Below are positions 26,365-34,370 of a stretch of 64,000 nt of DNA, in pieces (position 1 is the first letter of the stretch; every line of letters starts with the position of its first letter). The position numbers were made by a program, and so were the translations under genes. The notes beneath the pieces were generated by a model that saw only the letters and a list, made by a program, of their open reading frames with translations, was not told the DNA's origin and ran no database searches. This DNA comes from Cellulophaga baltica (lineage in GTDB: Bacteria > Bacteroidota > Bacteroidia > Flavobacteriales > Flavobacteriaceae): contig NZ_FNBD01000002.1 in NCBI RefSeq assembly GCF_900102165.1, positions 310,001-374,000 on the forward strand. The letters are read 5' to 3'.

Positions 26365-28071
26365 TTAATGTCCAGAAGCCTCTCCCGCCCCAGAAGGTAT
26401 TCTAATATTTTCTACAATATCCTGAACATTTTCTGGTGGCGCAGGTGTCATTCTCGAGATCACAACAGAGAAGACAAAGTTTACGAACATAGCGACCGTA
26501 CCAAATCCTTCAGGTGATATACCAAACCACCAACTAGATTTTAAACTATCAACAGCTTCTTTACCTCCATCAAAGATTCCAAATTTAAATTTCAGCATAT
26601 AAAATAGCATTAAGCCCAAACCTATTACCATACCTGCAATGGCCCCTTCTTTATTCATACGTTTATCGAAGATTCCTAATACAATTGCCGGAAAGAATGA
26701 GGCGGCAGCAAGACCAAAGGCTAATGCGACGACAGCAGCAACAAATCCTGGAGGATTGATCCCAAAATAACCTGCAATTACTACTGCAACTGTAGCTGCA
26801 AGACGCGCAGCAATAAGCTCACCTTTTTCACTAATTGTTGGCATCAAAATTTTCTTGAATAAATCATGAGAAATAGAAGATGCTATTACTAATAATAAAC
26901 CTGCCGCTGTAGATAATGCTGCAGCCAATCCTCCTGCTCCTACCAATGCAATTACCCAATTGGGTAATTTTGCTATCTCAGGATTTGCGAGTACCATTAT
27001 ATCACGGTCAATAGTAAGTTCATTTATATTCTTATCTGCCACATATTGAACTACACCATCATTATTTTTGTCCTCATATTTCAAGAGTCCCGTTTTCTCC
27101 CAATTTGCAAACCATTCTGGCAATCCGTCGTATGGCTTATTACTAACTGTTTCTATAAGATTAACTCTTGCAAACACCGCTACAGCCGGAATTGTAGTAT
27201 ACATGATTGCAATAAATAATAAAGCCCAACCTGCAGATTTCCGTGCATCTTTTACCCGAGGTACTGTAAAGAAACGGACAATAACATGAGGTAAACCAGC
27301 CGTACCCGCCATCAAGGCTAGTGTTATTGCAAACACATCTATCATAGATTTACTTCCTGTAGTATACTCACTAAAACCTAGTTCTGCATGTAAACCATCT
27401 AATTTGTCCAAAAGGTAAGCGCCATCATCACCTGTACCACCAAATCCTAATTGGGGAATAGCATTTCCCGTCATTTCAAACGAAATAAAAATTGCTGGAA
27501 CCATAAACGCAAAAATAAGAACACAATATTGCGCTACTTGAGTATAGGTAATTCCTTTCATCCCACCAAGTACTGCATAGAAGAGTACGATAGTCATACC
27601 AATATAAACACCAGTCTCAATATCTACTTCTAAATATCTTGAAAAAACAATGCCCACCCCTCTCATTTGACCAGCAACATAGGTAAATGATACTATTAAA
27701 GCCGCAATGACAGCCACGATACGGGCTACATTAGAATAATACCGATCTCCAATAAAATCTGGTACTGTAAATTTTCCAAATTTCCTTAAATAAGGCGCGA
27801 GCAGCAAAGCTAAAAGCACATACCCACCGGTCCACCCCATGAGGTAAACAGAGCCATCATAGCCCCCGAAGGAGACTATACCTGCTAATGATATAAATGA
27901 TGCTGCAGACATCCAATCGGCTGCAGTTGCCATACCATTGATAATTGGTGGCACACCACCTCCTGCAACGTAAAATTCTTTTGAAGATCCTGCTCTAGCC
28001 CAAATTGCAATCCCGATATAAAGTGCAAAAGTGATCCCTACGAGTATCCAGGTCCAAGTTAGTATTCCCAT
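26365..28071 (-). CDS. Sodium:solute symporter large subunit (ActP-like, VC_2705 type)
   Basis: A 568-residue inner-membrane sodium symporter with about 13 helices. The N-terminal FYVAGGGVPPIINGMATAADWMSAASF (read here as FYVAGGGVPP and TAADWMSAASF) and GGYDGSVYLMGWTGGYVLL are characteristic of the acetate/carboxylate branch. The companion DUF4212 small subunit is encoded 24 bases upstream, as in the two-subunit TIGR03647/TIGR03648 pair. Acetate, pyruvate or propionate is the likely substrate given acs in the same cluster; the sequence alone does not decide. A soluble insertion (about 325-375, with KNNDGVVQY) is notable as a possible ion-binding loop. Confidence 0.9.
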   Translation of the reverse strand: MGILTWTWILVGITFALYIGIAIWARAGSSKEFYVAGGGVPPIINGMATAADWMSAASFISLAGIVSFGGYDGSVYLMGWTGGYVLLALLLAPYLRKFGKFTVPDFIGDRYYSNVARIVAVIAALIVSFTYVAGQMRGVGIVFSRYLEVDIETGVYIGMTIVLFYAVLGGMKGITYTQVAQYCVLIFAFMVPAIFISFEMTGNAIPQLGFGGTGDDGAYLLDKLDGLHAELGFSEYTTGSKSMIDVFAITLALMAGTAGLPHVIVRFFTVPRVKDARKSAGWALLFIAIMYTTIPAVAVFARVNLIETVSNKPYDGLPEWFANWEKTGLLKYEDKNNDGVVQYVADKNINELTIDRDIMVLANPEIAKLPNWVIALVGAGGLAAALSTAAGLLLVIASSISHDLFKKILMPTISEKGELIAARLAATVAVVIAGYFGINPPGFVAAVVALAFGLAAASFFPAIVLGIFDKRMNKEGAIAGMVIGLGLMLFYMLKFKFGIFDGGKEAVDSLKSSWWFGISPEGFGTVAMFVNFVFSVVISRMTPAPPENVQDIVENIRIPSGAGEASGH

Positions 28072-28095
28072 AATATATTTGTTTTTTTAGTTAGT

Positions 28096-28356
28096 TTATT
28101 CGTCAACACCGTATTTTTTATCCAACTTATTCATCAATCGTATATAGACGAATATGAGTACAACAAACACGTAAATAGACCCTTGTTGTGCAAACCAGAA
28201 CCCTAGCTTGAAGCCTCCCATTTTTATCTCGTTTAATTGATCGACCATTAAGATTCCAAAAACGAAGGAAACTAAAAACCAAATGGATAATAGAATAGTT
28301 AGGTACCGCAGGTTTTCTTTCCAGTACGCTGTTGCGTTTTTTTGTTTATCAGACAT
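28096..28356 (-). CDS. DUF4212 sodium symporter small subunit
   Basis: An 86-residue protein with two membrane helices and the typical opening AYWKENLRYL, then GFWFAQQGSIYVFV. DUF4212 proteins are small subunits of two-component sodium:carboxylate symporters and are nearly always next to the large subunit, as here (24-base gap). It begins 11 bases after the porin-like gene. Confidence 0.94.
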   Translation of the reverse strand: MSDKQKNATAYWKENLRYLTILLSIWFLVSFVFGILMVDQLNEIKMGGFKLGFWFAQQGSIYVFVVLIFVYIRLMNKLDKKYGVDE

Positions 28357-28367
28357 AATTTTTATTT

Positions 28368-29615
28368 TTATAGGTAAATCATCGCTTGAAGCGATATAAT
28401 ATTAGAATCTACTGCGCCAAAACTTTGATTTTGATATTCTAAAGTTAATTTTGAGTTGTGACCACTCATAAAAGCATTTACTCCAATACCAAAGGTATTT
28501 CGGTTGTCCTCTACAGCATCATAACTATGGGTGCCATAGCTTAAATAAGGTTGGTACCTTGTCTTTGTAATGTCTCCTTTGAAAACGTAACCTACATGCC
28601 CGTAAAGCATATTCCCTGTGCCATAGGCACTGAATAAATAATCTTTTCCGTAATCACTAGATTGAAACATTGCATAAGCAGTTACCGCACTACCATCTTC
28701 GCCAATTGGCGCATCATAGAAAGCATCTGCCGCGAAAATTGAGACATCTTCTCCTACTAAATTAGGAGCGGCTATAGTACCATTGTCTATAACAGATCCC
28801 TTCGGATGTAGAAAGAAGCCCGCTCCTATATTGAACACTTTTTTACTTCCCACATACGTTCCTACTTTATAGGGCAAGAAGTTAGATTCTTGATCCAAAA
28901 AATGATAATCGAAGTATCCGGCATAGGCTTTACCAGCATCTTTAGACCCCAAAGTAGCACGCCCGTTATAAACCGCAGAACTATTTACCGCCGCAGTTCG
29001 TGAATCTAGAGAAGAGGCCGAAGCATCATTGATTGCCACCCGGTATTGCAACCGATCAAAATTTCCTTTGGCAAAAAATCCTAAATGACGTGCAAACTGA
29101 TCTGATAACCCAATAGTTGCCCAAGCTTGACGATGGTTATCCATCGTCATCATGTTTAAGGTACTCTGATTATTTAATCTTGAAATACCATTAAAATAGT
29201 GCAAGCCTCCGCCTAGCGTTAGATCATCGCCTATAGTATATTGTGCCCAAACTCCGTGAAAAAATAGTTGAGAACCATCTCCTTTTCCTGTAGGACTTAG
29301 GGTAGTGCTTGTTAAACTATTGAGTCCAAAATGCGTTAAGATTAAAAAATCTTTATTGATTTGTGCAAACATTAATACACGTGCTCGTCGTAGATTGAAG
29401 TTTAGACGACTATTCTCATTACCATTGGCATCAAAAGTATCCTCCGTATTATAATTGGCTTGTACTTGTGCCCAGGAAATAACTCTCATATATTTTGAGC
29501 CATCCTCATTAAATTTAAATTTAAGACCTCCGGTATAATCAGGAGAGCCTTGGGCATTTATAATCTGAAAGGAGGCGAGAAATACCCCTATCCATATTAG
29601 TGTTTGTTTTCCCAT
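28368..29615 (-). CDS. Porin-like outer-membrane beta-barrel protein
   Basis: From ATG 29615 the protein has 415 residues and a clear signal peptide (MGKQTLIW to IINAQ); the upstream ATG at 29660 would add a non-signal extension. The mature part shows alternating aromatic/glycine strands (LNFNLRRARVLMFAQI, LGGGLHYFNG, KLTLEYQNQSFG) and ends in a beta-strand (ISLQAMIYL), as in phosphate- or carboxylate-type porins. It is the first gene of the porin-DUF4212-symporter operon and probably lets small organic acids cross the outer membrane. Confidence 0.82.
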   Translation of the reverse strand: MGKQTLIWIGVFLASFQIINAQGSPDYTGGLKFKFNEDGSKYMRVISWAQVQANYNTEDTFDANGNENSRLNFNLRRARVLMFAQINKDFLILTHFGLNSLTSTTLSPTGKGDGSQLFFHGVWAQYTIGDDLTLGGGLHYFNGISRLNNQSTLNMMTMDNHRQAWATIGLSDQFARHLGFFAKGNFDRLQYRVAINDASASSLDSRTAAVNSSAVYNGRATLGSKDAGKAYAGYFDYHFLDQESNFLPYKVGTYVGSKKVFNIGAGFFLHPKGSVIDNGTIAAPNLVGEDVSIFAADAFYDAPIGEDGSAVTAYAMFQSSDYGKDYLFSAYGTGNMLYGHVGYVFKGDITKTRYQPYLSYGTHSYDAVEDNRNTFGIGVNAFMSGHNSKLTLEYQNQSFGAVDSNIISLQAMIYL

Positions 29616-29677
29616 TGTTACGTTGATTAATAAGTGAATAATTGGTTTTGTGTGCACCACTAATCTCCTAAAAACAA

Positions 29678-29689
29678 TTTGTTAACAAA
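29678..29689. promoter_or_regulatory. TTTGTTAACAAA palindrome upstream of the porin gene
   Basis: A perfect 12-base palindrome 62 bases upstream of the porin start, with an AT-rich tract on its right. It shares the GTTAAC core seen upstream of the susC, DUF5690 and ethanolamine operons, but the flanks differ. It may be an operator of the carboxylate uptake operon. Confidence 0.4.
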
Positions 29690-29722
29690 AAAATAATATA
29701 TTATTTTGTTAAATAGCTATAC

Positions 29723-30142
29723 TTAATCCTTAAAACGTTCCCATTTTATAAGCATAAATTTATCTCCTAACTCTGTTACTACGACTCCTGCCCCCTTAAT
29801 ATTTTCAGCATTTAGAAAGTACTTACCTAGCTCTATTGCATTTAATATTTTATAGGTAGGGTGGTAGCTAGAATTGTAAGGACGTTTAATATTATACTTC
29901 TTGATCCAGTTCATAATACTAACATGAGACACCCCAAGAATACGTTCTATCTCCCGATATGACAATCCCTCTAAATACAACTGAAGCGACTTGTTTATGT
30001 AATAATCATCTATCTTCTTTCCTATCTTATTTACAGAAAAGAAATAACTACATTGTTTACACTTATACCGCTGCCTATTATTGACAATTCCGCTTTTAAT
30101 TTTATGGTCTGACCCACAATTAGGACATAGTTCAATTTTCAT
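29723..30142 (-). CDS. IS1-like zinc-finger/helix-turn-helix protein, probably domesticated
   Basis: A 139-residue protein from ATG 30142. Residues 1-35 hold a CPNCGS...KCKQC zinc ribbon as in InsA of IS1-like elements; residues about 45-90 form a helix-turn-helix (YLEGLSYREIERILGVSHVSIMNWIKK). The C-terminal 50 residues (YKILNAIELGKYFL, GAGVVVTELGDKFM) are not a transposase catalytic domain. No inverted repeats or DDE domain flank it. It is next to the carboxylate-uptake operon on the same strand, so a regulatory role is possible. Confidence 0.75.
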   Translation of the reverse strand: MKIELCPNCGSDHKIKSGIVNNRQRYKCKQCSYFFSVNKIGKKIDDYYINKSLQLYLEGLSYREIERILGVSHVSIMNWIKKYNIKRPYNSSYHPTYKILNAIELGKYFLNAENIKGAGVVVTELGDKFMLIKWERFKD

Positions 30143-30333
30143 ATATACCAAATTAGCATAAATATATTAATTTAGCACTATTAATTTTGAGACTCATATG
30201 TTATTTACCAGCATACAACTCCCTAATTAACATGTATTTATGTGCTAATCACTAGAAATCATACGAACTTCATCTGTAGTAACTTATAGTAAAACTGACG
30301 TAAATGGTGATAGATCTAGCCATAATAGCCTAT

Positions 30334-30371
30334 AAAAAATCCCAGCAAACTTAAATTTACTGGGATTTTTT
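30334..30371. terminator. Terminator after the GH114-like gene
   Basis: Arms 30334-30349 and 30356-30371 (AATCCCAGCAAA with TTTACTGGGATT) pair with one mismatch. The A run on the left and T run on the right make it usable on both strands; the minus-strand gene ending at 30394 is the obvious client. Confidence 0.75.
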
Positions 30372-30393
30372 TATAGGAGTACCATAGGCTCAC

Positions 30394-31242
30394 CTACTCA
30401 TTATAATGAACATACTTTTTTAATATGGCATCCTCACAAATAAAGGAAAGGTTATCATTATAAATGCCCTTATATTCAGAATACACTTCTCCACAAGATT
30501 TCTCATTGTAATGATTAATAATCACCAATTTTCCCGCATTTAAAAAGCTTTGTGCTCCAGATTGATCCCACCAATTTTTTTCATCGGTATAAGATTCATA
30601 CAGGACACCATCAAAATCGGCCGCATCTTCTACCCTGTTTTTCGCCATACATTTCATTCCTTTTGAATGCACATAAGCACATAACTCTTGGTAATAAACA
30701 ATAGCTTCACTTTTTGATGCTGTTATTTTATAAGTGGTTCTAGCTTCATCATCAAAAGCCCAGTCCATATTATCAAACTCTACCCAGTCAAACCCCCAAG
30801 CAGCAATCTTATCTGTTCTCGCCTTCATTACTTCTAGTACTCCAGTTGTAGTTTCTTTTACAAAGAACTCATCGGGCCATTCACCCCAAGGAGTGGCTAC
30901 TAAGTAAGGCTTTATTTGTTCATAGTCATCTCTATAAGTTTCACCCGTACCAATACTGATATAAGCGCCTACTTGGTTACCGTTTGCCTGTATCGCAGCT
31001 ACATGATCCGTTACCTCTTCTTGAAAAGGATCTAATAAAACGTATCCATTTTTGGCATTGTCTAAAATAGTACTAATCTTATCTGCTTCAAAATTTTCTT
31101 GGTATGCTTGGTTGTAAATAGGAATAGCACTACTTATTAGCGGAGTGCCCGTGTCATCTTCAGGATCAGCAGATCTAGTGTTTTCTTCGCTGCTGCAGGA
31201 AAAAATTGATAATAAGAGACTTATAATTAAAAAATATTTCAT
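30394..31242 (-). CDS. GH114-family lipoprotein (endo-alpha-1,4-polygalactosaminidase-like)
   Basis: A 282-residue lipoprotein (LLLSIFSC, Cys16). A TIM-barrel of the GH114 type is shown by VGAYISIGTGETYR, FDWVEFDNMDW with the probable catalytic acid pair, and MKCMAKNRVEDA. Characterised relatives cleave alpha-1,4-linked galactosamine polymers, as in Pel exopolysaccharide turnover. It is probably at the cell surface. It precedes the terminator at 30334-30371 and lies 11 bases after the small zinc-ribbon gene, with no polysaccharide biosynthesis genes nearby. Confidence 0.82.
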   Translation of the reverse strand: MKYFLIISLLLSIFSCSSEENTRSADPEDDTGTPLISSAIPIYNQAYQENFEADKISTILDNAKNGYVLLDPFQEEVTDHVAAIQANGNQVGAYISIGTGETYRDDYEQIKPYLVATPWGEWPDEFFVKETTTGVLEVMKARTDKIAAWGFDWVEFDNMDWAFDDEARTTYKITASKSEAIVYYQELCAYVHSKGMKCMAKNRVEDAADFDGVLYESYTDEKNWWDQSGAQSFLNAGKLVIINHYNEKSCGEVYSEYKGIYNDNLSFICEDAILKKYVHYNE

Positions 31243-31253
31243 TGTAATACCAT

Positions 31254-31868
31254 TTATTGAGCAAAGTTTTTCTGTAAAATAGCTAATTTATAAATTAAGC
31301 TTTCTTTAATTTCCTTTAGATTAATTGTAGCATCTTTTAATCCATGAATATCTGTTTTGCAGGCTCTACAGCTTTCTCTTTCCAAATTATTTTCAGTGCC
31401 GCATTCACATTTCCAAACATCAATTTCTTTATCTGAAAACGATTCTTTAGATCTCATAAAGCTAGCTGTAACAGGAAATTTCTCCTCGAGCACCAAAATA
31501 GTTTCTTCTATCAATTTTAGATCAGATGTATAATAGGCCTTCTTATGCATTCCTGCAATGGAAGCGCCCAAAATATTTAAATACCGCTTCTTGCTCGTCA
31601 GTAGTTTTAAGTTTTTATCATAATCTACCATATGCAATTCTTGTATTACTTCAAGTACATACTCCAAATCTCTATCTTCATTGCGTTCTAAGAAATCAAA
31701 AATCTGGGTAATCGTGTCTTCTCTTTCAAGCGTATCAAAAAATAACTTAATATTTTCTTTGACATCAAACTGGCTTAAGTTATTGGTGAGCTTGGTCAAA
31801 AGAAAAGGAATTAATTCTGACACTTGATTTTCTATAATTTGATTCCACTTGTTTTCAGTTAAAATCAA
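31254..31868 (-). CDS. Hypothetical protein with C-terminal zinc ribbon
   Basis: A 204-residue soluble, helical, acidic protein. Near the C-terminus a four-cysteine CxC-N-CxxC ribbon (WKCECGTENN, CRACKTDIHG, about 150-175) probably binds zinc; the rest matches no family I recognise. It begins 18 bases after the full frame of the interrupted YbjQ gene, so the two may form one transcription unit with the GH114 gene. Confidence 0.72.
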   Translation of the reverse strand: MILTENKWNQIIENQVSELIPFLLTKLTNNLSQFDVKENIKLFFDTLEREDTITQIFDFLERNEDRDLEYVLEVIQELHMVDYDKNLKLLTSKKRYLNILGASIAGMHKKAYYTSDLKLIEETILVLEEKFPVTASFMRSKESFSDKEIDVWKCECGTENNLERESCRACKTDIHGLKDATINLKEIKESLIYKLAILQKNFAQ

Positions 31869-31886
31869 TTCGTCTTTCTCTGCACT

Positions 31887-32312
31887 TTACAGGAGTTGCG
31901 CTTTTAACGACAATTGTTCAAAAGCTTCTAAATTTATGGATGTTGAATTCTTTATGATATTCTTAGCCTTTCCGGCAACTCTTACCGCTGTACCCATTGC
32001 TGTAACCATCAACATTGATTTTCATTGCGCAGAAATCTCATCATTGTCAATACTGAGACCAATAACGTAATTGGCATTTAAATAATGGGCACGTCTTTTA
32101 AGTTCTATAATAGCTTCTTCATTAATCTTTTCTAATGATTTGGTATACGTATTAGACTTACCTCCAATAACATCCCGAAATCCTGTTAGTACATCTTCAA
32201 AGAAATTCATCCCAATAACGATAGTTACAGAAATAGGTTCCAAGTATTCTACTATTTCAACATTCTGCAGAGAAGAAGTTGTTGTTACTTTTATATGCTT
32301 AAAATTTTCCAT
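31887..32312 (-). pseudogene. YbjQ/UPF0145-type protein interrupted by an in-frame TGA
   Basis: The first 96 residues (VTTTSSLQNVEIVEYL, GMNFFEDVLTGFRDVIGG, AHYLNANYVIGLSIDNDEISAQ read as AHYLNANYVIGLS and DNDEISAQ) are a clear YbjQ (DUF74, heavy-metal-binding-domain) protein. At 32022-32024 a TGA stops it. The same frame then continues for 44 more sense codons, starting KSMLMVTAMGTAV, which is the normal end of the family (usually GKSMxMVTAxGTAV). One base change, GGA to TGA, explains everything. A 96-residue truncated protein would lack the last core strand, so the gene is probably inactive, unless the stop is read through or is a sequencing error. Confidence 0.8.
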
Positions 32313-32627
32313 TTTTTACAACTGTAGTGTTTAATTTAACTTAATCGGCGTTCTATAAAATTATCCCCTAATCGAAATAATTTTAGTGCTTTAGTACAAC
32401 GCAAAAATGAGGATATATATTCTACCAGGAAAACAAACATACATTGTAACTTATAAATAAACGTCAATAGACTATTTCAATCACCTCTCTAAAAGTACTT
32501 AAACAAAGCTATAAAAGTGATTTGAGTTTTATTTTTTAGCATTTGAGTTCATTTAAAAAATAATCTATTATTAGTTTTATAGTTCTAAAAACATGTCAGT
32601 TGCATCCAAAATAAAACAAAATAAGTT
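32313..32627. other. AT-rich intergenic stretch
   Basis: A 315-base gap between the divergent YbjQ pseudogene and the small plus-strand gene. I see no gene, repeat or strong promoter box; a 16-codon reading frame at about 32407 is too short to support. The promoters of both neighbours must lie here. Confidence 0.5.
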
Positions 32628-32849
32628 ATGGAATTATTTAACTACTATTATAGCGTAATTAATAAGCATACCGGAGAAGTAATACTATCAAATAGGACAA
32701 ACATCAATCACTTAAAGCCTTATGTCTCTGATGCACTATTTGAATATCTAGAAACAGAATCTATAATTGGAAGATTAAATGCTTCACGATTAGCTGATGA
32801 CGATATAATGTGTGTCATAAAAAAAACAGTTGGATCAAAAGCATCCTAA
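32628..32849 (+). CDS. Small hypothetical protein
   Basis: A 73-residue soluble protein of unknown family, without signal or membrane segment (YYSVINKHTGEVIL, then LKPYVSDALFEYLE). It is a monocistronic unit followed 7 bases later by a strong terminator, which supports real expression. Confidence 0.65.
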   Translation: MELFNYYYSVINKHTGEVILSNRTNINHLKPYVSDALFEYLETESIIGRLNASRLADDDIMCVIKKTVGSKAS

Positions 32850-32855
32850 AAAACA

Positions 32856-32885
32856 AAAGCCTGTAAATTTCTTTACAGGCTTTTT
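32856..32885. terminator. Bidirectional terminator
   Basis: Perfect 12-base arms AAAGCCTGTAAA (32856-32867) and TTTACAGGCTTT (32872-32883) with a 4-base loop and A/T runs on both sides. It serves the small plus-strand gene and the minus-strand efflux operon that ends at 32913. Confidence 0.9.
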
Positions 32886-32912
32886 CACGGCATTTAAACA
32901 ATTTTTTAAGCG

Positions 32913-34370
32913 TTAATTCCAGCCGCCACCTAGTGCTTTATACATCGTGGTCTGTGCAATCAATTGATCTTTTTTAGTTTCAATAAGCTCAATAGTAGCC
33001 TCTAGCGCATCACGCTGCGTTAAAAGCACCTCCATATAATCTGCTCTAGCGGACTGAAACAAACGTATGGAAATATCAATAGACTCTGTTAACGCATCTA
33101 CTTGGCCTACTTTTAAATCAAAACTTTTCTTTAAATTATCTATATTAGAAAGTTCATTTGAAACCTCTATATAGGCATTTAAGATTGCTTTTTCATATTC
33201 AAAAACTGCTTGTATCTGCTTGTCATTAGCATTTTTATATGCCGCTTTAATCGCATTTCTATTAATTAAAGGTCCTACAACATCACCCACAACAGAATAC
33301 AAAAGAGATTCTGGAGTTGTATTTAAATACTTCGGTTTAAAAGCCTCTAAACCTAAACTTGCTGTTATATCAAATGAAGGATAGAAATTAGCTTTTGCTA
33401 CGCTTATATTTAATTTAGCCGCCTCTAATTCTAATTCTGCTTGGCGAACATCGGTACGATTTAAAAGTAACTGAGAAGGTACACCTGCATACATAGCATC
33501 AACAGATGTCGTGACAAAATCTCCAGAACTACGAGCTACCGTTTGTGGCGATCTACCCATCAGAAAATTAATCTTATTTTCTATCGCTACGATCTCTTGC
33601 TTTAGTTCAAATCTATGGCTTCTATTTTTTAAAACTTCAGCCTCGAACTTTTTGACCGCCAACTCTGTGGCTCTTGCTGCTTGCTTTTGAAGCTTAACCA
33701 TAGTAAGCGCATGTTCCTGAAGCTCTAAATTCTGATCAATTATGGCCAACTGACTATCAACGGCGAGTAACTCATAATAAGAATTAGCTATTTCTGAAAC
33801 CAAACTCGTCACCATAAAATTCTTACCTTCTACAGTAGATAAATACTCAAAAACAGCAGATTTTTTAGCATTGCGCAACTTCTTCCATACATCAATTTCC
33901 CAAGAAGCTTTTAGACCAAAAGCATAGTTGGTCAACGGTTCTGGAAACTCCTCTCCCTCTCTAATATCAAGGTTTTTTTCGACAGCGCCATTACGCGTGT
34001 ACTCCCCTACTTTTTCAACCTCAGCACCACCAAAATAATTGACAAAAGGCAAATACTCCCCTTTTCGCGCTTTTATTTCATTTTTAGACATATCTACGCG
34101 TTGAAGCATGATATTTAACTCTTGGTTATGCACCAATGCTGTGTCTATTAAAGAAATTAGATAAGGGTCTGAAAAAAATTCGCGCCATTTCATCTTAGCG
34201 GTATTTACAGTATCTATAGGTTGATTTGCATACTGTTCTGGAACGCTGGTATCCTCTTCTTTTAGCGTTCTCGTTGGTACACAAGCATAGACACTTACTA
34301 GTGCTAAAAGACCTACCAAAGAGGACCATCTATAGCCTATGAGCTTGCTTTTATTAAATTTCATCCTCAT
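32913..34370 (-). CDS. Outer-membrane efflux lipoprotein (TolC/NodT family)
   Basis: A 485-residue outer-membrane factor with lipobox SVYAC (Cys30). Two efflux repeats contain long coiled-coil stretches (about 90-290 and 300-480), including the typical NRTDVRQAELELEAAKLNI and FYPSFDITASLG. It forms the outer-membrane duct of a tripartite pump. It overlaps the RND gene by 17 bases (11 if translation starts at Met3). Confidence 0.93.
   Translation of the reverse strand: MRMKFNKSKLIGYRWSSLVGLLALVSVYACVPTRTLKEEDTSVPEQYANQPIDTVNTAKMKWREFFSDPYLISLIDTALVHNQELNIMLQRVDMSKNEIKARKGEYLPFVNYFGGAEVEKVGEYTRNGAVEKNLDIREGEEFPEPLTNYAFGLKASWEIDVWKKLRNAKKSAVFEYLSTVEGKNFMVTSLVSEIANSYYELLAVDSQLAIIDQNLELQEHALTMVKLQKQAARATELAVKKFEAEVLKNRSHRFELKQEIVAIENKINFLMGRSPQTVARSSGDFVTTSVDAMYAGVPSQLLLNRTDVRQAELELEAAKLNISVAKANFYPSFDITASLGLEAFKPKYLNTTPESLLYSVVGDVVGPLINRNAIKAAYKNANDKQIQAVFEYEKAILNAYIEVSNELSNIDNLKKSFDLKVGQVDALTESIDISIRLFQSARADYMEVLLTQRDALEATIELIETKKDQLIAQTTMYKALGGGWN

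Noticed and set aside
29723-30142. A complete IS1-family insertion sequence
   Set aside because: No second transposase frame, DDE domain, terminal inverted repeats or target duplication is visible.
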